A stretch of DNA of 28,449 bases from JAKORR01 sp964608495 (GTDB taxonomy: Bacteria; Armatimonadota; Zipacnadia; Zipacnadales; FEN-943), in NCBI GenBank assembly GCA_964608495.1, contig CAZSOQ010000040.1, forward strand, positions 1 to 28,449, written 5' to 3'. Positions within the stretch are counted from its first letter, which is position 1, and each line of letters starts with the position of its first letter. The notes under the pieces are model-generated. The model ran no database searches. It was not told the origin of the DNA and saw only the letters and a list, made by a program, of their open reading frames with translations. The position numbers were made by a program, and so were the translations under genes. This document shows, piece after piece, positions 16,898 through 24,643 of the stretch.

Positions 16898-18424
16898 GTG
16901 AGCGGGCAGCCGAACGTGCTCTTCATCATCTCGGACCAGCACAACGCAAAGGTGATGGGCCACCAGGGCCACCCCAGCGTCCGGACGCCGAACCTGGACG
17001 CGCTCGCGGCCGGGGGCGTCCGCTTCGACAACGCCATCACCCAGAATCCCATCTGCACGCCCAGCCGCATGTGCTACCTGTCGGGCCAGTACGCGCACAA
17101 CCACGGCTACTACGGGCTCGGCGGACCCAGGCCCCACGGCCTGCCGACCCTCCTGGGCCACTTCCGCCGCAGCGGCTATCGCACGGCCGCGGCGGGCAAG
17201 ATCCACTGCCCGGAATACTGGGTCGAGGAGGATTCGGACTTCTTCCGGGAGGTCTGCGGGTGCAGCGTCGGCGGCTGCGCGGAATACAACGCCCACCTGC
17301 AGGAGCGTGGGCTGCTGGAGCTGCGGGACGACCTGAGCTACCCCGAGCACGGCGGTCGCGGCCGCCAGAGCGTGGACGGCCGGGCGTCCAACATCCCCTA
17401 CGAGGACTCGCCCGAGGGGTGGGTCGTGCGCCAGGTGATGGGATTCATGGAGCGCTCGGCCGAGGAGGGACGGCCCTTCCTGGCCCACGTGAGCCTGCCC
17501 AAGCCGCACCAGATCTACGCGCCCAGTGAGCCCTTCTGGTCCCTGTACGACGAGGAGGACCTGGTGCTACCGCCCAACGCGCAGTACGACATGGCGCGCA
17601 AGGCACCCCACTTGCGCCAGGCCGCCGAGCACTGGCGCAGGGGGGAGTGGGCGCTCTTCGAGCCGCGCACCTTCGAGGCGGCGCGTCTGCGCAAACTCCA
17701 CGGCTACCTCGGGTGCGTCAGCCAGGTGGACCACGCGGTGGGCGAGCTGATGGCGTGGCTGCGGGAGGCGGGCCTCGAAGAGGACACGATCGTCATCTAC
17801 TGCACGGACCATGGCGACTACGCCTGCGAGCACGGCAACATGGAGAAGGCCCCCGGGATCTGCTCCGACGCCATAACGCGCATCCCCTTCCTGTGGAGCT
17901 GGAAGGGCCGGTTCGCGGCGGGGCACGTCGTGCCCGGGATCGTCGAGACCGTGGACCTCTCCGCGACCCTCTGTGCCCTGTGCGACCTCGAACCGATGGA
18001 GACGAGCGACGGGAAGGACCTCTCGCACCTGCTGGGGGGCGAGAGCGGCGAGGTGCACCGGGTGGGCGTGACGGAGTTCGCCTGGAGCAAGAGCCTGCGT
18101 CGCGGCGACTACCGCTACGTGCACTACGTGCCGGAGATGTTCCCGGAGGAGTACTCGAAGGGCTTCGGCGAGCTGTATGACCTCCAGGCCGATCCGTGGG
18201 AGATGGATAGCCTGTTCTTCGAGCCGGGGTACGCGGACCTGGTGCAGGAGATGAGGGCGGAGCTGCTGGACTGGCTGATAGCCACCACGCGGCCGGCCAC
18301 GGTGTTGCCTATGCCGAGGCAGGAGGGCTGGCAGTTCCTGACGCGCGGGCAGTCCAGCGTCAACAGGGACGGCAAGTTCCCCCCGAGGCTGGTGACCCAG
18401 CTCAGGTCGAGGAACTACCTGTGA
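16898..18424 (+). CDS. Type I sulfatase, CTPSR type, no signal peptide
   Basis: The product has 508 aa. It starts at GTG 16898 with a near-perfect AAGGAGG 7 nt upstream, only 34 nt after the GH172-type gene. The start QPNVLFIISDQHN gives the metal Asp (D13). The formylglycine site is NPICTPSRMCYLSGQYAHNHG (C53, R57). IYCTDHGDYACEHG gives D304 and H305, and a C-terminal LYDLQADPWEMDSLF follows the usual S1 pattern. No signal peptide is present, so it is predicted cytoplasmic. It is clearly different from the sulfatase at 13220, so the two may act on different sulfate positions. The substrate is not predictable here. It is the last gene of the likely operon, with a 228-nt gap downstream. Confidence 0.92.
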   Translation: MSGQPNVLFIISDQHNAKVMGHQGHPSVRTPNLDALAAGGVRFDNAITQNPICTPSRMCYLSGQYAHNHGYYGLGGPRPHGLPTLLGHFRRSGYRTAAAGKIHCPEYWVEEDSDFFREVCGCSVGGCAEYNAHLQERGLLELRDDLSYPEHGGRGRQSVDGRASNIPYEDSPEGWVVRQVMGFMERSAEEGRPFLAHVSLPKPHQIYAPSEPFWSLYDEEDLVLPPNAQYDMARKAPHLRQAAEHWRRGEWALFEPRTFEAARLRKLHGYLGCVSQVDHAVGELMAWLREAGLEEDTIVIYCTDHGDYACEHGNMEKAPGICSDAITRIPFLWSWKGRFAAGHVVPGIVETVDLSATLCALCDLEPMETSDGKDLSHLLGGESGEVHRVGVTEFAWSKSLRRGDYRYVHYVPEMFPEEYSKGFGELYDLQADPWEMDSLFFEPGYADLVQEMRAELLDWLIATTRPATVLPMPRQEGWQFLTRGQSSVNRDGKFPPRLVTQLRSRNYL

Positions 18425-18535
18425 GGCGGTGCGCCGAGGAGGCGCCGGGCAGGCAGCCTCTCCGGCACTGGGCTCACGCCCTCCCAGCGGGGCGAAGGAG
18501 GTCCCCTCGCCGACCGGAAGCCTAACGTGCAGCTT

Positions 18536-18572
18536 GCTCGTGGCGAGCGAGGGCGCTCCCAGGTGGGAGCGC
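18536..18572. promoter_or_regulatory. Two adjacent palindromes upstream of the flavoprotein gene
   Basis: GCTCG-TGG-CGAGC (18536-18548) is followed 4 nt later by GCGCTCCCA-GG-TGGGAGCGC (18553-18572), a perfect 9-bp inverted repeat. They are 112 nt after the sulfatase stop and about 80 nt before the flavoprotein start. The 2-nt centre of the second suits a dimeric repressor site better than an RNA hairpin. A terminator for the upstream operon is the alternative. Confidence 0.45.
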
Positions 18573-18652
18573 TGCTGCTGCAGACGCGTGGGGTGCGCCC
18601 AGGGATACGCCTCCGGGCGCGGGCGCGCGCCACTTCGCTGGAGGCGATGGCT

Positions 18653-19993
18653 ATGATGGAACATTGGGATGTGGTGGTGGTAGGCGGCAGCGCAGCGGGG
18701 CTCACGGCGGCGATCACCGCCCGACGTCACTACCCCGACAAGCGCACGCTGCTCATCCGCAGAGAGGAGCGCGTGCTGATCCCCTGCGGCATCCCCTACA
18801 TCTTCGGCACCGTGGGAGCTCTGGACAAGGACCTCATACCGGACGGGCTGTTGACCCAGAACGGCATTGAGCTGCTGGTGGACGAGGTGGTGGGCCTCGA
18901 CCGCGAAGGGCACACCGTCACCACCGCCGGGGGGAGACAGATCGGCTATGAGCGCCTCGTCCTGGCCACCGGCTCGCTGCCCGTGATGCCTCCGGTGGCG
19001 GGCTTCGACAAGCCCAATGTCTACGCCATCTACAAGGACGCGGCCCTGCTCGAGGCTCTGCAACGAGACCTGCAAGCCGCCCGCAGGGTCGTGGTCGTGG
19101 GCGGCGGGTTCATCGGCGTCGAGATAGCCGACGAGTGCAACAAGCTCGCGAACGTCCAGGAGGTCAGGATCGTCGAGATGCTGCCCCACTGCCTGCTGGT
19201 CTCCTACGACGAGGAGTTCTGCACCGCAGCCGAGGACCTGCTGCGCGAGCGGGGCATCCATGTCCACACCGGCAGTAAGGTCAGCAAGGTGATAGGCGAC
19301 GGTAGGGCGACCGGCGTGCTGTTGGATTCCGGCGAGACCCTGGAGGCCGATGCGGTGATTCTGGGCATCGGAGCGACGGCGAGCGTGGAGCTTGCCCGCA
19401 AGGCGGGCCTGCCGCTGGGCCCCACCGGGTCGGTGCAGGTTGACCGAACGATGCGCACGGAGGACGAGAGGGTCTTCGCGTGCGGCGACTGCGCCGAGAA
19501 GGTCTCCTTCTTCGGCGGCAAGCCGTCGCCGCTGAAGCTCGCCTCGATCGCCTGCGCCGAGGCCCGGATAGCCGGCGCGAACCTGTACGGCATCCGGCGC
19601 GAGAACGTGGGCACCGTGGGCGTGTGGAGCACGGCGCTGGGCGATACGGCCTTCGCCACTGCGGGCCTGACCGAGAACCTTGCCCGGCGGCACGGCTATG
19701 ACTTCGTGATCGGCGTGTCGGAAGGCCCCGACCGGCACCCGGGCTGCATGCCGGGCGCCTCAGTCCTCAAGGTCAAGCTGCTCTTCGAGCGGCGGACTCG
19801 TGTCATCATCGGGGCCCAGATCATGGGGGGCAGGTGCGCCGGCGAGATGATCAACATCGCCAGCGCCTGCATCCAGAGACGGATGACCCTTGACGACGTG
19901 GCGGCCTTCCAGATGGGCACTCACCCGGCGCTCACGGCCTCGCCCATCGCCTACCAGTTCGTCAACGCCGCGGAGGCCGCGCTGCAGTTGTAG
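18653..19993 (+). CDS. CoA-disulfide-reductase/NADH-oxidase-like flavoprotein
   Basis: The product has 446 aa, typical of this group. ATGs lie at 18647, 18653 and 18656. I chose 18653 because GGAGG is 8 nt upstream. FAD-binding VVVVGGSAAGLTAA is at residues 7-20. The single redox cysteine is in RVLIPCGIPY (C45), the place of Cys43 in CoA-disulfide reductases and of the NADH-oxidase cysteine. The NAD(P)H motif VVVVGGGFIGVEIADE lies near 145-160, and VFACGDCAE near 275 is the second FAD motif. The C-terminal dimerisation domain ends with MGTHPALTASPIAYQFVNAA. No rhodanese domain is fused. The enzyme should reduce a disulfide, persulfide or oxygen with NAD(P)H; the exact acceptor is open. The gene is followed after 50 nt by a receiver protein. 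Confidence 0.9.
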   Translation: MMEHWDVVVVGGSAAGLTAAITARRHYPDKRTLLIRREERVLIPCGIPYIFGTVGALDKDLIPDGLLTQNGIELLVDEVVGLDREGHTVTTAGGRQIGYERLVLATGSLPVMPPVAGFDKPNVYAIYKDAALLEALQRDLQAARRVVVVGGGFIGVEIADECNKLANVQEVRIVEMLPHCLLVSYDEEFCTAAEDLLRERGIHVHTGSKVSKVIGDGRATGVLLDSGETLEADAVILGIGATASVELARKAGLPLGPTGSVQVDRTMRTEDERVFACGDCAEKVSFFGGKPSPLKLASIACAEARIAGANLYGIRRENVGTVGVWSTALGDTAFATAGLTENLARRHGYDFVIGVSEGPDRHPGCMPGASVLKVKLLFERRTRVIIGAQIMGGRCAGEMINIASACIQRRMTLDDVAAFQMGTHPALTASPIAYQFVNAAEAALQL

Positions 19994-20043
19994 GGCCGAC
20001 GCAGCCCCGCGCGTCTGCGTCATCCGGCAAGAAGGGGATCAAC

Positions 20044-20460
20044 ATGGTGAAGGTGCTTATCATAGACGACGACCGCGACCTGCACAGGTCGCTCGGGTGG
20101 TTCCTCGAGCAGGAGGGCTTCGAGGTGTGCTCGGCCTACGACGCCGACGAGGGCCTGGAGAGGATCAAGTCTGAGGCACCCGACGTGGTCATCCTCGATG
20201 TGCTCATGCCCACCGAGTACGAGGGCTTCGCGGTGGCTCAAGCCGTGCGGGAGGAGCTCGGTCTGCGAGACCTCCCCATCATCATCCTCTCCGCCGTCCA
20301 CGAGGTGAGGAAGGTGCCCTACCGCTTCGCCCCGGACGAGACCTACCTCCCGGTGGACGTGTTCCTGGATAAGCCCGTGGACCCCGCGCACCTGTGCGCC
20401 AAGGTCCGCGAGCTGTTGGGGGAAGGGCCGCCGAGGGTCGAGGACGAGCCTCCGCTCTAG
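20044..20460 (+). CDS. Single-domain response regulator (receiver only)
   Basis: The product has 138 aa. The ATG at 20044 has GAAGGGG 6 nt upstream. It is one receiver domain with all key residues: acidic pocket D8/D9/D10, phospho-acceptor D52 in VVILDVLMP, switch residue S83 in IIILSAVHE, and K110 in FLDKPVD. A loop of about 20 residues between S83 and K110 (VRKVPYRFAPDETYLPVDVF) is longer than in CheY. A short acidic tail follows, and there is no DNA-binding or enzymatic output domain. It must therefore act by protein contact or in a phosphorelay. No histidine kinase is present in the window. The 50-nt spacing from the flavoprotein suggests a shared transcript and perhaps a shared task. Confidence 0.92.
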   Translation: MVKVLIIDDDRDLHRSLGWFLEQEGFEVCSAYDADEGLERIKSEAPDVVILDVLMPTEYEGFAVAQAVREELGLRDLPIIILSAVHEVRKVPYRFAPDETYLPVDVFLDKPVDPAHLCAKVRELLGEGPPRVEDEPPL

Positions 20461-20484
20461 CCCGCCTGGGAACGGCTGTAGGTG

Positions 20485-20539
20485 CGGGCGCAGGGCGTGA
20501 CCCAGCCCTACCATCTTGGTCCGCGACTCCTTGCGCCCG
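20485..20539 (+). promoter_or_regulatory. Nested inverted repeats ending at a ribosome binding site
   Basis: CGGGCGCA (20485-20492) pairs perfectly with TGCGCCCG (20532-20539). An inner AGGGC/GCCCT stem lies inside the loop. The outer right arm ends on the first G of the GGGAGG that serves the TTG start at 20552. In RNA this fold could hide that site and favour the internal ATG at 20681. Confidence 0.3.
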
Positions 20540-20551
20540 GGAGGCGATCCG

Positions 20552-21976
20552 TTGCCGAAGCCTGTGAACCGACGCGCCTTCCTGCGCGGCATCGCAGCAG
20601 CCGCGCTCGCGGGGCCGCTAGCCGGCCGGCGGGCCGCTAGCGCGCGGCCGGCCACAAGCAGGCCAAGGAGACGAGACCTCATGAGCCGCCCCAACATTGT
20701 CTTCATGATATCCCACGACATCGGACAGCACCTGGGCTGCTACGGCGTGCCCACGGTCCACACGCCCTCGATGGACCGCCTGGCCGGCGAGGGCGTGCGC
20801 TTCGCCAACCACTTCTGCACCGCGCCCTCGTGCAGCCCGAGCCGCGCCTCTATCTTCACGGGCCGCTACCCGCACAGCAACGGCGTCATGGGCCTGTGCC
20901 ACGCGGACTTCGCCTGGGATCTGCACCCCGACGAGCGGCACCTGGCCGGGATACTGCGAGAGGCGGGCTACCGAACGGCGCTGGTGGGCATCCAGCACGA
21001 GACGCGCCGCCCGGCGGAGATGGGCTGGCAGGACCGGCTGCCCGGCGGGCCGTGCGAGAAGGTCGCCGAGCGGGCCGTCGGCTGGATCGAGCAGGCCGCC
21101 GGGGGGGATGAGCCCTTCTACGCGCAGATCGGGTTCTTCGAGCCGCACCGCAAGTTCGACTTCGGCGGGGCGACGCCCGATGACGGCAAGGGCATCTATG
21201 TGCCGCCGTGGCTCGTGGACGAGCCGTCCGCGCGCGAGGAGTTCGCCGCGTACCAAGGCGCCATCCGCAAGGTTGACGGTGCTGTGGGCACCATCCTCGA
21301 CGCGGTGGACCGCCTGGGGATCGCCGAGAGCACCATCACGATCTACACCACCGACCATGGCATCCCCTTCCCCCGGGCCAAGTGCTCGCTGTACGACCCG
21401 GGGCTGACAACGGCCTTCATCGTGCGCTGGCCGGAGCGGGGATGGGCCGGGGGCAAGGTATGCCGCGAGCTGGTCTCGAACGTGGACAACCTGCCCACGC
21501 TCCTGGAGGCGCTCGGCGTGCCCGTGCCGGAGAGGGTCCAGGGACGCAGCTTCGCGCCCCTGCTGGACGGCGGCCGGTACCAGAAGCGGGGCGAGGTCTT
21601 CGGCGAGATGACCTACCATGACTACTTCGACCCGCGGCGCTGTATCCGAACGCACAGGCACAAGCTGATCGCCAACTTCACCACCGCGCCCTTCTTCATG
21701 AACCCCAGCCAGACATGGCGGCCGCTGACCATCACGAAGGAGCCTGAGGAGCCGACCTACGCCTACCATCCGCACATCGAGCTGTACGATCTGGCCGAGG
21801 ACCCGCTGGAGCTTGAGGACCTGGCGGACAAGCCGGAGCACGCCGAGGTGCGCCGGGACCTGACGCAGCGGCTGCTGGCGTGGATGGAGGAAACCGAGGA
21901 CCCGCTGCTGGACGGCCCGCCTCCTTCTCCCCACCACAGGCAGACCATAGCCGCCCTGAGGGCCGCGCGCGGGTAG
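20552..21976 (+). CDS. Type I sulfatase with Tat leader, N-sulfoglucosamine-sulfatase-like
   Basis: The product has 474 aa from a TTG at 20552 (GGGAGG 7 nt upstream). This start gives a twin-arginine leader, VNRRAFLRGIAAAALAGPLA. An ATG at 20681 has its own AAGGAG 10 nt upstream and would give a 431-aa protein without the leader. The start RPNIVFMISHDIG has His-Asp where many S1 sulfatases have Asp-Asp. The formylglycine site is APSCSPSRASIFTGRYPHSNG (C94 and R98 from the TTG). TTDHGIPFPRAKCSLYDPG (D268, H269) resembles heparan N-sulfatase (SGSH/S1_8-type) proteins more than the other two sulfatases here. That subfamily call is from memory. It lies 91 nt after the receiver gene and 125 nt before the maturase. 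Confidence 0.9.
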   Translation: MPKPVNRRAFLRGIAAAALAGPLAGRRAASARPATSRPRRRDLMSRPNIVFMISHDIGQHLGCYGVPTVHTPSMDRLAGEGVRFANHFCTAPSCSPSRASIFTGRYPHSNGVMGLCHADFAWDLHPDERHLAGILREAGYRTALVGIQHETRRPAEMGWQDRLPGGPCEKVAERAVGWIEQAAGGDEPFYAQIGFFEPHRKFDFGGATPDDGKGIYVPPWLVDEPSAREEFAAYQGAIRKVDGAVGTILDAVDRLGIAESTITIYTTDHGIPFPRAKCSLYDPGLTTAFIVRWPERGWAGGKVCRELVSNVDNLPTLLEALGVPVPERVQGRSFAPLLDGGRYQKRGEVFGEMTYHDYFDPRRCIRTHRHKLIANFTTAPFFMNPSQTWRPLTITKEPEEPTYAYHPHIELYDLAEDPLELEDLADKPEHAEVRRDLTQRLLAWMEETEDPLLDGPPPSPHHRQTIAALRAARG

Positions 21977-21980
21977 GCAC

Positions 21981-22010
21981 GGCGCCGCCGTCGCACACGA
22001 GCGCGGCGCC
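21981..22010 (+). terminator. Hairpin after the third sulfatase
   Basis: GGCGCCGC and GCGGCGCC form a perfect 8-bp stem with a 14-nt loop, starting 4 nt after the stop codon. No T-run follows. It may separate the sulfatase from the maturase transcript only partly. Confidence 0.5.
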
Positions 22011-22101
22011 CAAGGGCGTTGTCGCTGGCTCCGCCGGCTGGTAGGCTACAGGTCCAGGGCGTTGCCGCGCCCCGCCATCGAGCCTTAAGCGGTGCTGCAG
22101 T

Positions 22102-23334
22102 GTGAAGCCCTTCACCTTGCTCGTGAAACCGACGTCGGCGGACTGCAATCTGCGGTGCGCCTACTGCTTCTACCTGTGCAAGTCGGAGCTGTACCCCGAG
22201 ACGCGGCGGCACCGCATGAGCCCCGAGGTGGCCGAGCGGATGATCGCCACCTACCTGGCCACCGAGCAGCCCCAGTACGTCTTCGGCTGGCAGGGCGGCG
22301 AGCCGACCCTGATGGGAGTGGACTTCTTCCGCCTGGTCACCGACCTGCAGATGAGGCACGGGCGGCCCGGGTCGCTCGTGTCGAACGGGCTGCAGACCAA
22401 CGTGACGCTGATAGACGACGACTTTGCCCGGCACCTGGCGCGCTACAGCTTCCTGGTGGGGGCCAGTCTCGACGGGCCGGCCGAGATCCACGACCAGTGG
22501 CGCAGGACGCCGTCCGGCGCAGGGTCCCATGCGGCCGTGCTGCGCGGCATCGAGAGCCTCAGACGCCACGAGGTCGAGCACAACGCGCTGGTGCTCGTGA
22601 ACTCGGCCAACGTCGGCCGCGCGCGCGAGGTGTACCACTACCTGCGCGATCTGGGCATCCTCTTCCAGCAGTACATCCCCTGCGTGGAGTTCGACGAGGA
22701 CGCCCGGCCGCTGCCCTGGACGATCACGGGCGAGCAGTGGGGGGAGTTCATGTGCGGGGTCTTCGACGAGTGGATCCGCGGCGATACGCGCGTAGTGTCG
22801 GTGCGGCTGTTCGACGCTCTGCTGAGCCTGCTGGTGGACGGCGTGCGCAATGTGTGCCACATGGGGCGCAACTGCTGCCAGTACTTCGTCGTGGAGTACA
22901 ACGGCGACGTCTACCCGTGCGACTTCTTCGTGCGGCCGGAGCTGAGGCTGGGCAACGTGATGACCCACACGTGGGAGGAGATGCAGGCGTCGCCGGTCTA
23001 CCGGGAGTTCGGCCGGCAGAAGGCGATGTGGCACCGGGCCTGCGGCGAGTGCGAGTTCCTGCACTTCTGCTCGGGCGACTGCCTCAAGCACCGCCTGTAC
23101 GGCACCCCGGACCCGCGCACCCTGAGCTGGCTGTGCGCCGGGTGGAAGCGGTTCTACGCCCATACTGTCCCCCACTTCCACCGGCTCGCGGAGGAGATTC
23201 GCGCGGAAAGGGCCCAAGAGGAGGAAGCGCGGCGCCAGGGCGTGCGCCGGGAGGCCGAGCGGCTGGGCGTGCGGCGCAACGATCCCTGTCCCTGCGGCAG
23301 CGGCAGGAAGTACAAGAACTGCTGCGGAGGGTAG
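22102..23334 (+). CDS. Anaerobic sulfatase-maturating radical-SAM enzyme with SEC-C tail
   Basis: The product has 410 aa from GTG 22102. No good ribosome binding site is visible, but the start MKPFTLLVKPTSADCNLRCAYC fits the family exactly. C15, C19 and C22 (CxxxCxxC) bind the SAM [4Fe-4S] cluster, and QGGEPTLMG is the GGEP motif. The SPASM half has CHMGRNCC, NGDVYPCDFFV (C273 as an auxiliary-cluster ligand, D274 at the position of the proposed catalytic Asp of the Clostridium perfringens enzyme) and CGECEFLHFCSGDCLKHR. The enzyme oxidises the active-site Cys of sulfatases to formylglycine in the cytoplasm, without oxygen. All three sulfatases here are Cys-type, so they are natural clients. 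An Arg/Glu-rich helix leads to NDPCPCGSGRKYKNCCGG (about 393-410), a complete SEC-C zinc motif as found at the end of SecA. Confidence 0.93.
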   Translation: MKPFTLLVKPTSADCNLRCAYCFYLCKSELYPETRRHRMSPEVAERMIATYLATEQPQYVFGWQGGEPTLMGVDFFRLVTDLQMRHGRPGSLVSNGLQTNVTLIDDDFARHLARYSFLVGASLDGPAEIHDQWRRTPSGAGSHAAVLRGIESLRRHEVEHNALVLVNSANVGRAREVYHYLRDLGILFQQYIPCVEFDEDARPLPWTITGEQWGEFMCGVFDEWIRGDTRVVSVRLFDALLSLLVDGVRNVCHMGRNCCQYFVVEYNGDVYPCDFFVRPELRLGNVMTHTWEEMQASPVYREFGRQKAMWHRACGECEFLHFCSGDCLKHRLYGTPDPRTLSWLCAGWKRFYAHTVPHFHRLAEEIRAERAQEEEARRQGVRREAERLGVRRNDPCPCGSGRKYKNCCGG

Positions 23335-23350
23335 GCGGCAGCGGGTCCGA

Positions 23351-23360
23351 CACCGCGGTG
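23351..23360. promoter_or_regulatory. 10-bp palindrome CACCGCGGTG
   Basis: This perfect 10-bp palindrome lies 17 nt after the maturase stop. It could be a small regulator half-site pair or the base of a hairpin. In G+C-rich DNA such a palindrome is also expected by chance. Confidence 0.2.
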
Positions 23361-23376
23361 CCGCAGTGCGTCGTAC

Positions 23377-23407
23377 TGTCAGCCCATCTAACAGGACTGG
23401 GCTGTCA
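23377..23407 (+). terminator. Hairpin after the maturase gene
   Basis: TGTCAGCCCA and TGGGCTGTCA pair over 10 bp with one mismatch and an 11-nt loop, followed by TATCCTCTT. It is 43 nt after the maturase stop and is the likely end of that transcript. Confidence 0.6.
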
Positions 23408-23502
23408 TATCCTCTTGGGCCTCCTACTTGCTGCACCCAGACAAGGGATGCTTCTCTTTCACAGTTCGACGGACTCGGCTGCGTATTCTGATGTACGATA
23501 TG

Positions 23503-23511
23503 TGGTATCAT
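23503..23511 (+). promoter_or_regulatory. Possible extended -10 promoter
   Basis: TGG-TATCAT (23503-23511) is a fair extended -10 in an A+T-richer patch. No good -35 lies 17 nt upstream (GTATTC). It would start a transcript about 70 nt before the zinc-ribbon gene. Confidence 0.3.
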
Positions 23512-23589
23512 GGCCTTGAAGTGCGCAACAGGTGGGTGGCATTGGGCGCGAGCTTGAGGATAGGTGACAGAGGAGGAGGGCGAAGGTGC

Positions 23590-24591
23590 ATGAGTGCGGC
23601 GAAGGTAAGCTGTCCTCTATGCGGGCAGACGAACAGAGGGCAGGATGTCAGGTGCTGGGCGTGTGACTCTCTGCTGAGCGGCGAACAGGACGCGCCAACA
23701 GAGGAGGTCGTGCAGGCTCAACGGCCCCAGCGCACCGCCAAACGGCGTCGCCTCGGGCGCGGGAGCTTGACCTGGGCCGGCCCCGTGCTGGGCGCGGTCT
23801 CGCTGGCCGCTGTCGCACTTGTCTGGAGCCGACCCTCGGAGCGAGGATGGATGCCGCTCACGGCGGCTCTCATCTGGTCAGGCGAACGCCCGGGGACGCT
23901 GGACGGGAAGCCCGAGACGCCCCGCGACGGGCCGAGGTCTGCGTCCGTGGCCCAGTCGGCCTGGAAAGCGTCGCCGGCTGGCAGTACCGCCCGCAAGACT
24001 CCCTCGTGTGCGACCTGGACGAGCCCGGCCGACCGTCGGGTGCCGCGGCCCGCCTACGAGGTCGGGCCCCAGGCGGGGCAACAGGGTCCGAGGCCGTTGC
24101 AGGGCGCCGCCTACGGCAGTAGGGCCACATCCCCCGTGACGACGGTTCCTGCCGACCCGAGGTCAGCGTCTCCGCTCGTCGCGGCCAGACCGGACCTGCC
24201 AGCGGAGGCGGACCCGTGGGCCGGGGCCGCACCTTCGCCAGGTCCCCGTTCGGTCCTCGGTTTTGAGGCCCGTCCGAGCCCAGTTCCCGATCCGACTGTG
24301 ACGATATCCAACGGAGACGCCGTGGACGCCATTGTGCTTCGCCTCTACGGCCTCGAGGACGCGTCGCAAGAGCGCGAGGTGGTGGTGCTACCCGGGCAGA
24401 CGACCAGCTTCACGATACGCCGAGGCACGTACTACGTGGAGGGTGAGCCGCTGACCGTAAGGGCGCAGAAGAGGAGTGGCGTCGCGGTCTTCAGGCGCTA
24501 CACCGAGTACGAGTCCTCGTGGGTCGTCACGTCCACACCGAGCTACGTGCCGGCGGAGCCACTGGAGATGGGAGACCTGTATATGCCATAG
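23590..24591 (+). CDS. Zinc-ribbon membrane protein, function unknown
   Basis: The product has 333 aa. I chose the ATG at 23590, with AGGAGGAGGG ending 9 nt upstream. The frame is open from 23428 but the extra N-terminus has no site. Residues 8-25 form a short zinc ribbon (CPLC-x10-CWAC). A basic stretch (RTAKRRRLGR) precedes one membrane segment at about 60-79, so the ribbon should face the cytoplasm. Residues 80-230 are a Pro/Ser/Ala/Arg-rich linker, probably disordered. A compact beta domain follows at about 233-333 (VTISNGDAVDAIVLRLYG, then VVVLPGQTTSFTIRRGTYY). It resembles small beta-sandwich 'response to ligand or load' domains with a G-x-Y edge. I do not recognise a named family. The TPR protein starts 52 nt downstream, so the two probably work together at the envelope. 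Confidence 0.75.
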   Translation: MSAAKVSCPLCGQTNRGQDVRCWACDSLLSGEQDAPTEEVVQAQRPQRTAKRRRLGRGSLTWAGPVLGAVSLAAVALVWSRPSERGWMPLTAALIWSGERPGTLDGKPETPRDGPRSASVAQSAWKASPAGSTARKTPSCATWTSPADRRVPRPAYEVGPQAGQQGPRPLQGAAYGSRATSPVTTVPADPRSASPLVAARPDLPAEADPWAGAAPSPGPRSVLGFEARPSPVPDPTVTISNGDAVDAIVLRLYGLEDASQEREVVVLPGQTTSFTIRRGTYYVEGEPLTVRAQKRSGVAVFRRYTEYESSWVVTSTPSYVPAEPLEMGDLYMP

Positions 24592-24643
24592 GCCGGCTGT
24601 TGGCCTCGTGCCAAGCCAGCTGGCTTCAGGGGAGGTGGGAACC

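Noticed and set aside
18527..18652. Upstream extension of the flavoprotein (residues before MMEHWD)
   Set aside because: Arg-rich, runs through the two palindromes, and FAD-binding proteins of this family start just before the first beta strand.
21763..23511. Minus-strand frame opposite the third sulfatase and maturase
   Set aside because: Shadow of two well-identified plus-strand genes.
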